DNA of 64,000 nt from Myxococcus fulvus (GTDB lineage Bacteria > Myxococcota > Myxococcia > Myxococcales > Myxococcaceae). This document shows, one piece after another, positions 1 to 9,700 of the stretch. The DNA lies in contig NZ_FOIB01000003.1 in assembly GCF_900111765.1 (NCBI RefSeq), positions 186,001 through 250,000 on the forward strand, in the 5' to 3' direction. Within the stretch, counting starts at the first letter, position 1. Every line of letters starts with the position of its first letter. Made by a program: the position numbers and the translations under genes. Below the pieces are notes generated by a model. It did no database searches. It was given only the letters and a program-made list of their open reading frames with translations, and was not told where the DNA came from.

Positions 1-1381
1 AGGAGTTGTAGCGGGAGATGGCGTCCTCCTGCCGTCCCAGCCGCTCCTCGAGGATCTCCGCGGCCTTGTACATGCGCGCGGCCTTCTGCTTGGCGTCCTC
101 GGCGGCGGCGACCTCCGCGTCGAAGACGGAGACCAGCCCCTCCCAGTTCTGCATCCGGTAGTACAGCTTGCCCAGGCCCGCGAGCGCCGCGGCGTGGCCG
201 GGGATGCGCGCGACGATGGCCTGATAGCGCGCCGCCGCGTCCGCCTCGCGCTTGAGGACCTCCTCGTACAGCGCGGCCAGCCGCAGGTTGGTGGCGACCA
301 GCTCGCTCTCGTCGTTGAGCGAGCCCACGCGCGCGAGCAGCACGTCCGCCAGCTCCTCGAAGCGGCCCTGCGTCTCGTAGATGCCGGCCAGCTCGCTGAG
401 GATGAGCGGGTCATTGGGCGCCGCGTGGCGTCCGTCCAGGAGCGCCGCCAGGGCCTCGCCCTTCTGACCCAGGCGCTCGTGGACCTTGGCGATCTGCAGA
501 TAGGCCGGCGCGGCCTGGGGCCCCAGCAGGGTGGCCTCCGCCGTGAGCGCCTCCAGGAGCTCATCGGTGCGGCCCTCGCGCTCGGCGACGCGCTTGAGCG
601 CGGCGAGCAGCAGCGGGTCCGCGCGGTCCAGGGCGAAGGCCTCGCGCAGGAGCGACGCGGCGGGCTCGCGCTGCTTGAGGCGCTCCTCGAGCAGCAGGCC
701 CGCGGAGGTCAGGTAGTGCGCGCGCAGCGAAGGCTGCTGCATGGTGGCGGCCAGTAGCCGGTAGACCTCCACCAGCGCGGCGGCGTCATTGCGCGCGGCG
801 TAGACGGACTCGAGCTGCGTGAGGACCACCACGTCGGTGGGGCGGCGCTCCAGGCACTGGCGCAGGCACGCGGCGGACTCCTCGTCGCGGGAGAGTCGCT
901 CCTGCAGGACGATGCCCTTCTCGAACAGGAGCGCGGCCTGGTGGCGCGCGTCGTCGGTGGCGGCCAACTCCGCGTCGAGCAGCTGGATGACCATCTGCCA
1001 GTTGCCCACGTCCGCGAAGAGCCGGCGCGCGGCGCGGATGTTGACCAGGTAGCGAGGCGCGAGCTTGTACGCGTTCTGGAACGCGACGGCCGCGTTGCGC
1101 GGGTTCTTGAGCGGCTCCTCCCAGAGCAGGCCGACCTCGTGGAAGAGCTGCGCGGCGGTGGTGGCGTCCGTGGCGCTGAGCGTCCGGGCCTCGCGCTCGA
1201 GCGAGGCGATGCGCTCGCGGGCCTCGTCCTCCATGCTGGGCGTGGGCGCCGCCTGGGGCGCGGCCTGGACGGACTGGGTGAGCACTTCCGTGGCGGAGGG
1301 GCCCGTCTTGCCAGACACGACGGCGGACGGAGGAGGGGCGGCCGTGACAGGGGGTCGCGGGATGTCGTTGCGCTCGCTCAT
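1..1381 (-). CDS. TPR-type repeat protein, N-terminal 460 residues (partial)
   Basis: The reading frame is open from an ATG at 1381 down to the left edge without a stop, so the C-terminus lies outside the window. The first 70 or so residues are low in complexity (Pro/Ala rich, no signal peptide), followed by regular helical hairpins typical of tetratricopeptide repeats: patterns such as NAAVAFQNAYKLAP, SAACLRQCLERRP and YNS-type helix starts recur every 34-40 residues. A GGAG lies about 11 bases before the ATG. TPR proteins are scaffolds for protein-protein contacts; no enzymatic motif is visible, so the partner and role cannot be stated. It is transcribed divergently from the alkylation repair gene. 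Confidence is high that this strand is the coding one, moderate for the repeat family. Confidence 0.82.
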   Translation of the reverse strand, partial: MSERNDIPRPPVTAAPPPSAVVSGKTGPSATEVLTQSVQAAPQAAPTPSMEDEARERIASLEREARTLSATDATTAAQLFHEVGLLWEEPLKNPRNAAVAFQNAYKLAPRYLVNIRAARRLFADVGNWQMVIQLLDAELAATDDARHQAALLFEKGIVLQERLSRDEESAACLRQCLERRPTDVVVLTQLESVYAARNDAAALVEVYRLLAATMQQPSLRAHYLTSAGLLLEERLKQREPAASLLREAFALDRADPLLLAALKRVAEREGRTDELLEALTAEATLLGPQAAPAYLQIAKVHERLGQKGEALAALLDGRHAAPNDPLILSELAGIYETQGRFEELADVLLARVGSLNDESELVATNLRLAALYEEVLKREADAAARYQAIVARIPGHAAALAGLGKLYYRMQNWEGLVSVFDAEVAAAEDAKQKAARMYKAAEILEERLGRQEDAISRYNS

Positions 1382-1620
1382 GAAAGGCCGGCTCCGAGGG
1401 CCAGGGATGATGAGGGGAGAATGGCCGGGACCGGTCGTAACACGCGCTTGCCCGGTCCCTCAACTTCCCGACTTTCCAGGCGATTTGGGTGTCCGGATAC
1501 CCGGGGAGCAGCCGTGCGCCTGCTCGGGATTCCGGGTGGGAGGCGACTTTGGCGCGGGGTCCATCCCGGTGTTGTGGTGGAGTTCGTGGTGAGCAGGCGT
1601 TCCCACGAAGGAGACACAAG

Positions 1621-2451
1621 GTGCCGAGGCAGATGACGCGGTCCCAGGTGATGAAGGCGCTCGAAGCGGCCGGCGACCCGAGGGTGCGTGAGCGCTATGT
1701 GCGCGACGGCGCCGGGGAGAACGTGTTCGGCGTGTTGATGGGGAAGGTTCGCGCGCTCGCGGGCGAGGTGGGGCAGAACCACGCGCTGGGCCTGGAGCTC
1801 TGGGCCACCGGGAACCACGAGGCTCGCCTCCTCGCCTGCATGTTGTTGGATCCGGACGCCCTCACGGAGAAGGCGGCCCGCGAGCTGGTCGAGCCGCTCA
1901 CCCTGCCGCTCCTGGTGGATGAGCTGGTGGGCAGGGTGCTCGTGAAGGCGCCGGTCGCCGAGGCCCTGGTGAAGCGCTGGAGGGACGGCGATCAGGAACT
2001 GCCGCGCCGCGCGGGTTGGAAGCTCCTCGCCGGGCGGATTGCGGCGGGACTGGCGAAGGACCTCGATGTCGGAGCGACGCTCGCTCGCATCGAGAGCGAG
2101 CTGCCGGGTGCTCCGTACCGCGTGAAGGAGGGCCTCAACTACTGCCTCGTCTGGATCGGCCTCCACCTGTCGGACCACCGCGACGAGGCCATCGCCATCG
2201 GTGAGCGACTGGGACGCTGGGACACGAGGCCCATCCCGAAGGGCTGCACGTCCAGCTACGCGCCGGAGTGGATCGCCGCGGTCCTCGCCCTGCGCAAGGG
2301 CGAGAAGACCGAGGCGCGCAAGAAGATGGAGGCTGCGGCCGGGAAGAAGAAGCCAGCCCCGGCGCGTGAGAAGCCCTCGACGAAGAAGGCGGCACCCGCG
2401 AGCAAGAAGCGCGCGCCGAAGAAGGTGGCGGCCCGGAAACGCGCGGGCTGA
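1621..2451 (+). CDS. DNA alkylation repair protein (AlkD/HEAT-like family)
   Basis: This 276-residue protein matches the HEAT-like DNA alkylation repair family, which excises or exposes alkylated purines. The diagnostic stretch is near residues 45-75, where LELWATGNHEARLLACMLL is followed by DP, and a later W-I-G-L-H helix. The C-terminal 45 or so residues are Lys/Ala/Pro rich (KKPAPA, KKAAPA, KKRAPKK), a histone-H1-like tail that is common in myxobacterial DNA-binding proteins and probably adds non-specific DNA affinity. I place the start at GTG 1621 because AAGGAG sits 7 bases upstream (1608-1613); an ATG at 1633 is the alternative, and in-frame codons upstream of 1621 read as non-coding. 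It converges with the NRPS operon across a hairpin at 2458. Confidence 0.85.
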   Translation: MPRQMTRSQVMKALEAAGDPRVRERYVRDGAGENVFGVLMGKVRALAGEVGQNHALGLELWATGNHEARLLACMLLDPDALTEKAARELVEPLTLPLLVDELVGRVLVKAPVAEALVKRWRDGDQELPRRAGWKLLAGRIAAGLAKDLDVGATLARIESELPGAPYRVKEGLNYCLVWIGLHLSDHRDEAIAIGERLGRWDTRPIPKGCTSSYAPEWIAAVLALRKGEKTEARKKMEAAAGKKKPAPAREKPSTKKAAPASKKRAPKKVAARKRAG

Positions 2452-2457
2452 ACGGTG

Positions 2458-2476
2458 GGCGAAGCGAGGCTTCGCC
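2458..2476. terminator. Bidirectional terminator-like hairpin
   Basis: A perfect 8-bp stem GGCGAAGC/GCTTCGCC with a 3-base loop lies between the converging stop codons at 2451 and 2491. No clear T-run follows on either strand, so it may act as a barrier or with Rho rather than as a classical intrinsic terminator. Confidence 0.5.
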
Positions 2477-2490
2477 GAACCGGACGGTCC

Positions 2491-3798
2491 CTACAGCAGC
2501 TCGTTCAAGTTGCTCTCCGCGATGCTCGTCATCAGGGAGACGCGTTTGTGCAGCCACAGCCCGAACGGCTGGATGCGGCTGACGGGTGTCTTCTTCGGTA
2601 TGTCGGTGATGCTCTCGTCGAACGGGACGATGGCCCGCTCCCCGGCGGCGTTCGACGAGCGGTTGTCGAAGGCGAAGGACCGGTTGATGTCCCAGCCGCC
2701 GTGGAAGGGCTCCAGGTCCTCCAGCTCCTCGTTGCCCGTGGCGTCCACCAGCCCGCTGATGTCGTAGACGTCGCTGGCGATCTCCAGGCAGCTCCAGCCA
2801 CCCCCGGTGACGTTGCCGCAGTAGAAACCCGGCAGGTCCTCCGCGGCGTTCGTGGCGAGGATCCACGTGGCGGAGCCATAGACGCGCAGGAAGTAATCCC
2901 AGCTCGACTCCTTCTTCTTGGGCTTGAGCGGCCTGGCCTTCAGCCACTGCCCGAGGCGCAGCTTGTGGAAGCGCACGAAGAACGACACATGTTCCTCGGC
3001 GGACGCGATGCGCTTCTTGTCCTTCTTCGCGTCGACCAGCTCCGCGATGAAGTGCCCCGTGGGGATTCGCTCATGGAGGTCCTTGAGCATCGCCACGGCG
3101 ATGTCCACGGCCTCGAAGGCGTCCTGGGGCTTCGGGAACTTCGTGCCCTTGGGGTGCGAGGGCTTCTTGGGCGCGCCCTTCACGGGCTTGGGCTCCGGAT
3201 TATTGGGGTGCTTCGCGTTCCAGAGCTCCTGGTTGTACTGCACGAAGCCGTCCTTCTCCTTCGCGCGGACGCGCTTCTCCGCGTAGGCGACGGCCGCTTC
3301 CCAGCTCTTGTGCGCCTTCTCCTTGCGGTCCTCGATGGTGTGGTTCCCATCGACATGCATGGACCAGTACTTCTTCCCAGCTTTGATGTACTGGCGCTCG
3401 AGCACCTTCTTCGAGTTCGGGTTCCAGGCGTTGCCGTCACGGAAGCCCAGCTTGCGGTAGCGAGCGAGCAGCTCCTCGACCTCGGAGGCGTCGACGAGCG
3501 CGACGTTGTGGTGCCCGTTCAACGTGCCACGGCGAACCATGGCCTTGTCTCCGCGCACCGAGATGTCGACGTAGAGGCGCCAGCCGCCCCGGTACATCAC
3601 GTGTCGCGCCGTCACGGGCGCGGAGAACTTCTCCGCCTTCGGGTCCCGCTTGTAGAGCTTCCCCGCGCTCGAGACGCGCAGCTCACCGCCCTCCGAGTAG
3701 AGCCAGATCTCATCCTTCACATCGAGCTGCGGGTCCGAGTACCAGATGGCGTCGCCGCCATTGAGCTTCTGGAGTCGCTTCCAATCAGGATCAGCCAT
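2491..3798 (-). CDS. Hypothetical protein coupled to the NRPS (WGR-like and SUKH-like regions)
   Basis: I do not recognise this 435-residue soluble protein with certainty. Residues about 140-195 (KKYWSMHVDG ... SWEAAVAYAEKRVRAKEKDG) resemble a degenerate WGR domain, the module found in PARPs and some defence and toxin-associated proteins. The last 100 residues (GGWDINRSFAFDN ... AIVPFDESITDIP) resemble the C-terminal half of SMI1/KNR4 (SUKH) proteins, many of which are immunity proteins. The middle is Lys/Pro rich. The ATG at 3798 overlaps the NRPS stop by 8 bases, with GGGGAG about 10 bases upstream inside the NRPS end, so the two are translationally coupled. An ATG 63 bases further upstream also exists but would start deep inside the NRPS. 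Function is unknown; self-protection or regulation tied to the peptide product is only inference. Confidence 0.6.
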   Translation of the reverse strand: MADPDWKRLQKLNGGDAIWYSDPQLDVKDEIWLYSEGGELRVSSAGKLYKRDPKAEKFSAPVTARHVMYRGGWRLYVDISVRGDKAMVRRGTLNGHHNVALVDASEVEELLARYRKLGFRDGNAWNPNSKKVLERQYIKAGKKYWSMHVDGNHTIEDRKEKAHKSWEAAVAYAEKRVRAKEKDGFVQYNQELWNAKHPNNPEPKPVKGAPKKPSHPKGTKFPKPQDAFEAVDIAVAMLKDLHERIPTGHFIAELVDAKKDKKRIASAEEHVSFFVRFHKLRLGQWLKARPLKPKKKESSWDYFLRVYGSATWILATNAAEDLPGFYCGNVTGGGWSCLEIASDVYDISGLVDATGNEELEDLEPFHGGWDINRSFAFDNRSSNAAGERAIVPFDESITDIPKKTPVSRIQPFGLWLHKRVSLMTSIAESNLNELL

Positions 3799-6700
3799 GA
3801 GAGGACTTCTCCCCTGGAGCGCGGAGAACGTCAATGCGTTCGAGGCGGCGCATGAAGTCATTCAGGTGTCGCGCCATGGTGGTGACGTGTGGCGGTTCGA
3901 TCATCGTCTGGTGATTTCCGGGGACGCCGATGAGTTCCAGGCCTCCGCGCACCAGCTCCTGCCACGGGCGCTCGGGATGCAGCGGATGGGGCGGGGTGTA
4001 TTCCTGGGCGCGCAGGTAGATGGCTCGGCCTTCGGTGGGGCCGGGCTCGTAGCTGAACAGCGCGCGCATGTGCGCCTTCCAGACGGAGAGGAAGACCTGC
4101 AGGTCCACCAGGGAGAACGACTCCGGCACCGTGGCGCCATCGCGTGCACGACGCAGCACCTCGAGCATCTGCGCCTGTGGCTCCAGTCCTCGCAGCAAGG
4201 TGATGAGCTCCGGTGACGAGTCCCCGAAGATGGCCGTGAGCAGCTCCGCGTCGTCCTCGAAGCGTGTGGGGAGCTGGCCCGGGCCAGGAGTGTCGAGGAA
4301 GACGAGCAGCTCGGGAGGGACGCCGAGCTGCCGCAGTCGCTGTGCCATCTCGTAGACGATGGTGCCGCCCATGGAGAGGCCCACCAGGTAGTAGGGCGGC
4401 TCGGGGCGCAGTTGCAGCAGGGCATGCAGGTGTACGGAGGCGAGCTGCTCGACGGTCTGGAGTGGCTCGCATTCGCCGTTCACGCCGGGCGCCTGGAAGC
4501 CGTAGACGGAGCGCTCGGGACCGAGTGCACGGACCAGCTCCTGATAGCAGAACACCGTGCCGCCAATCGGGTGCATGCACAGCAGCGGCGGCAGACGGTC
4601 ATCGCGCCCTTGTTGGAGCAGGACGACGCCATCGGGCAGTGACGGTGCCTTCGTGACGGAGGCCACGGGCGCGCGTTGCTCGTCGAACCACGCGGCGAGC
4701 GCCGCCACCGTGGGGCTCTGGAAGAGGACCTGAAGCGGGACCTTGAAGCCGAAGCGCTCGGACAGCTTCGCGACGAGCTGCGCGGCGAGCAGTGAGTGTC
4801 CACCCAGGTCGAAGAAGCTCGCCGTCACGCTGAGGACCTCTCGGCCCAGCACCTGCGCCCACAGCGCCGCGAGCTCCTCCTCGAGGGGCGTGCGCGGCGC
4901 CACACGCGTCGAATCGTCAGAGGACGCTGTGGGGCGAGGCAGGGCGCGATGGTCGACCTTGCCGTGGGTGGTGAGTGGCAGCGCGGACAGCACCACGAAG
5001 TCCGACGGCACCATGTGAGGTGGCAAGGCGCTCTGGAGGAAGTCGCGGAGCGCGCGAGGAGACAGCTCCGGTTCACTCGCGACGTAGCCGACGAGGCGCC
5101 GGTCGCCCGGGATGTCCTCGCGGACGAGGACGATGGCGTCACGGACTTCGGGATGGGCGCGCAGCGCGGACTCGACTTCGCCCAGCTCGATGCGGAAGCC
5201 GCGCAGCTTCACCTGGTTGTCGGCGCGGCCGATGAAGTCCAGCGCGCCGTCATGGCGAAGTCGGACGAGGTCTCCGGTGCGATAGAGCCGAGCGCCGGGC
5301 GTCGTCGAGAACGGATGCGGGATGAAGCGCTCCGCGGTGAGGTCGGGCCTGTCCCAATAGCCCCACGCGAGTCCGTCGCCCCCGACATGAAGCTCGCCCG
5401 TCACACCCGTGGGGACGGGCCTCAGGTGCGCATCGAGCACGTAGGCGGTGCTGTTGGCGATGGGCCGGCCGATGGGAACGGAGTGTTCCTGCGGCGTGCT
5501 CACGGGGTGCCAGGAGCTGAACGTGGTGTTCTCCGTGGGGCCGTAGACGTGGAGGAGTTGTCGAGGGGCGCCGGCGGAGAGGACCCGGTTGACGCACGCG
5601 AGGTCGGCGTTCTCGCCACCGAAGAGGAGGAAGCGCAGGCCGGAGAAGGCCGAGGGTTCCGTGCGCGCGACGAGGTTGAAGAGCGCGGTGGTGAGGAACA
5701 ACGCGGTGATGCGCTCCTCTCGCAGCCGGCGGGAGAGCATGGCAGGGTCGATGACGTCGTCCTTGTCGAGGATGACGAGCGTCGCGCCGTTGAGCAGCGC
5801 GCCCCAGAGCTCGAAGGTGGAGGCGTCGAAGGCGATGGTGGCGGCCTGTCCGACGCGGTCGTCCGGCCCGAGCTGGACGTAGTCCGAGCCCGACACGAGC
5901 CGGAGGACGGCGCGGTGGGGAATGCAGACACCCTTGGGCCGGCCCGTGGAGCCCGAGGTGTACGTGACGTAGGCCAGGTCCTCGGGGCCGGTGTCACGCG
6001 CGAGTCGGTCCGTCGTTTCCTTGTCGTTGCGCGAGAGGTCATCGATGCACAGCGGTGCGGCGATGTTCTGGGGAACGCGGGACACGAGGGAGGTCTGCGT
6101 GACGATGCACTGCACCTGCGCGTCACGGGCCATCAGTTCCAGTCGTTCGGAGGGATAGTCCGGGTCGAGTGGCACGTATGCACCGCCGGCCTTGAGGATG
6201 GCGAGCAGCGTGACCACCAGTCGAGGCGAGCGAGGCAGGCACACGCCGACCCGAGGCCGAGCGCGGCTCACGCCCTGCGCGCGAAGCAGGTGCGCGAGCT
6301 GGTTGGCCTGTCGTTCGAGCGCCGCGTACGTGAGCACCGTGGTGCCGTGTTGTAGGGCGATGGCCTCCGGCCGTCGTGCGGACTGGGCCTCGAAGAGGTC
6401 GACGATGGAACGCTCCGCTGGGTCGTCGCGAGCGGTGTCGTTCCACTCGACGAGCCACTGATGCCTCTCCTGCGCGGAGAGCAGGTCGAAAGAGTGGATG
6501 GATGCGTGGGGATGCTGAGCCACATGCTCCATCAGCGCGCGGAGATGTCGCGCCATGCGCTCGATGGTCGCGGGTGTGAACAGTGACGTGGCGTACTCGA
6601 AGATGCCCGCGAGTCCGTCCGCGGATTCCTCCAGGGAGAGCGTGAGGTCGAACTTCGACGTCCCGGGATGCAGCTCCATCGTGTCCACCGTGATGCCCGG

Positions 6701-9700
6701 GAGTTGAAGCTGACCGGTGGGCGCGTTCTGGAGAGCGAACATGACCTGGAGCAGAGGGCCATGGGAGAGGGAGCGCTCGACGCGGAGCTCGTCGACGAGC
6801 TTCTCGAAGGGAAGCTCCTGGTGGGAGTAGGCGGAGAGGCAGACGTCACGAGTGCGGAGGAGGACGTCGAGGAAGGAGGGGTTGCCGGAGAGGCGAGCAG
6901 GGAGGGGGAGTGTGTTGACGAAGAAGCCGATGAGGGATTCGAGCTGGGGGCGGGTGCGATTGGCGATGGGAGAGCCGACGAGGAAGTCGAGCTGGCCGGA
7001 GTAGCGGGAGAGGAGGAGCTGGAAGGAGGAGAGGAGCGCCATGAAGAGGGAGGCGCCGTGCTGACGAGCGAGGGAGTCGAGAGAGGAGCGGAGGGAGAGT
7101 GGGAGAGAGAAGCGGTGCAGGGCGCCGTCGAAGCGCTGGAGGGAAGGACGAGGGAAGTCGGTGGGAAGCGAGAGGACGTGAGGGACGCCGTCGAGGAGGC
7201 GAGTCCAGAAGGAGAGCTGGGAGGAGAGGACGTCGCCGGAGAGGTAGGAGCGCTGCCAGGAGGAGAAGTCGGCGTACTGGAGGGAGAGAGGAGGCAGCGA
7301 GGAGGAGGAGAGCTCGCGGTAGAGGACGCCGAAGGACCAGCCGTCGGAGATGATGTGGTGGAGGTTGAGAAGGAGGACGTGGCGCTGAGGAGCCAGGTGG
7401 AAGAGGCGAGCGCGGAAGAGCGGACCGTTCTCGAGGTTGAACGGCGCCTCGGCTTCGCGCTGCACGCGTCGCGCGGCCTCATCGTCGGGTGACTCCAGCG
7501 TGGAGAGGTCGAATTGCTCCCAGGACAGCTGCGCGGAGTCCTGGATGTGCTGGGTGGGAGCGCCGTTGCCGGGGAAGGTCGTGCGAAGAGACTCATGTCG
7601 GTCCACGAGTCGCTGGAGGCTCGCGCGGAGCGCCTCGGCATCGAGCGCGCCGTCCAGCCGCATCGCGAAGGGCATGTTGTAGACGCCCTGTTGCTCGTGG
7701 AGCTGGCTGAGGAACCAGAGTCGCTCCTGCGCGAAGGAGAGCGGAGGCGCCGTGTCCGGAGTCCTCCTGGGGATGAGCTCGGAGTCGTGTCCCGAGCGTG
7801 AGGTTTCGAGGAGCCTCCCCACGGCACGCGCGAAGCGTTCGAGAGTCGGCGCCTCGAAGAGCAGCTTCACGGGAACCGTGACACCGAGCGACTCCCGTGC
7901 ACGTGAGACGACCTGCGTGGCGAGCAGCGAGTGCCCGCCCAGGTCGAAGAAGTTCGCCGTGACGCTGAGCTGTTCGAGCTGGAGGACCGAGGACCAGATG
8001 GCCGCCAACGCCATTTCCAGCTCGGTGCGAGGCGCCACGAAGTCCTCGATGTTGTCAGCCTCCGGCGCCGGAAGCGCGCGTCGATCGACCTTGCCATTCG
8101 GTGTCAGGGGTAACGCAGCGAGCACGACGAAGGCCGACGGCACCATGTGTGCCGGGAGCAGGATTCGCAGGTGCTCACGAAGCGCTGTCGCGGACCCGGA
8201 CGTCGCGGCGTAGGCCACGAGGCGTCTGTCTCCTGGCACGTCCTCCCGGACGAGGACGACGGCGTCGCGGACGTCGGGGTGTGTACGCAGCGAGGCTTCA
8301 ATCTCACCCAGTTCGATGCGGAAGCCGCGCAGCTTCACCTGGTTGTCGGCGCGGCCGACGAACTCCAGCTCTCCGTCCTCGCGGAGTCGGGCGAGGTCTC
8401 CGGTTCGATAGAGCCGAGCCCCCGGAACCGAAGAGAACGGATGCGGGACGAAGCGCTCGGCGGTGAGGTCGGGTCTGTTCCAGTAGCCCCACGCGAGGCC
8501 CTCGCCGCCGACATGCAGCTCGCCGGTGACACCGATGGGAACAGGCTGTCGGTGGGCATCCAGGACATAGGCCGTGCTGTTGGACACGGGGCGGCCGATG
8601 GGAACCGGGTGCTCCTGTCGCTGTCGCACCGGGTACCAGGTGCTGTAGGTGCTGTTCTCCGTCGGGCCGTAGAAGTTCGCGAGCTGCACGGGCGCGCCAT
8701 GGGTGAGCACGTCGTTCACACAGGACGGGTCCGCTGCCTCTCCGCCGAACCCCAGCCATCGCAGGCCCTTGAAGACCTCCGGCTGGGTGCGCGCGACGAG
8801 GTTGAACAGCGCGGTGGTGAGGAAGAGGGTGGTGATGCGCTCGTCCTGGAGGCGGCGGTTGAGCAGCACCGGGTCGATGACCTCGTCCTTGTCCAGGATG
8901 ACGAGCGTCGAGCCATTGAGCAGTGGAGCCCACAGCTCGAAGGTGGAGGCATCGAAGGCGATGGTCGCGGCCTGACCGACGCGGTCGTCAGGACCGAGCC
9001 GGACGTGGTCGGCCTCGCGAACCATGCGCACCACGCCGCGATGGGGAATGCAGACCCCCTTGGGAAGGCCCGTGGAGCCCGAGGTGTAGATGATGTGCGC
9101 CAGGTCCTCGGACGTGCTCTCGCGAGGGAGCGCGGTCGCATCGAGCTTCGTCAGCTCCTCGCCAGGTGAATCGAGTCCCAGAACGGGGACACCCGAGGCG
9201 AAGGTCGAGCGGAGTGCCTCGAGGCTCACGATGGCGACGACCCGTGAGTCACGGGCCATGAAGTCCCGTCGCTCAGAGGGGTAATCCGGGTCGAGCGGCA
9301 CGTAGGCGCCACCGGCCTTGAGGATGGCGAGCAGCGTGACGACCAGCTCGGGAGTGCGAGGCAGGCAGACGCCGACCTGAGGACGCGCACGGCTCACCCC
9401 GTGTCCCCGCAGGCGTCGCGAGAGACGATTGGCGCGAGCGTCGAGCTCTCCATACGTGAGGCTCGTCGACCCGTGCCGCACGGCGATGGACTGAGGACGC
9501 AGGGACACCTGCTCCGCGAACAGGTCGATGATGGACGCGCTGGCCGAGGAGGCGCGAGCCGTGTCATTCCACTCGACGAGCCACTGAGTGCGCTCCTTCG
9601 CGGAGAGCATGTCGAGGGAGTGGACGGGCGCGTGAGGGTTTCGCGCGACCTGCTCCATCAGGTTCCGCAGGTGCTCGGCCATCCGCGCCAGGGTGGTCGG

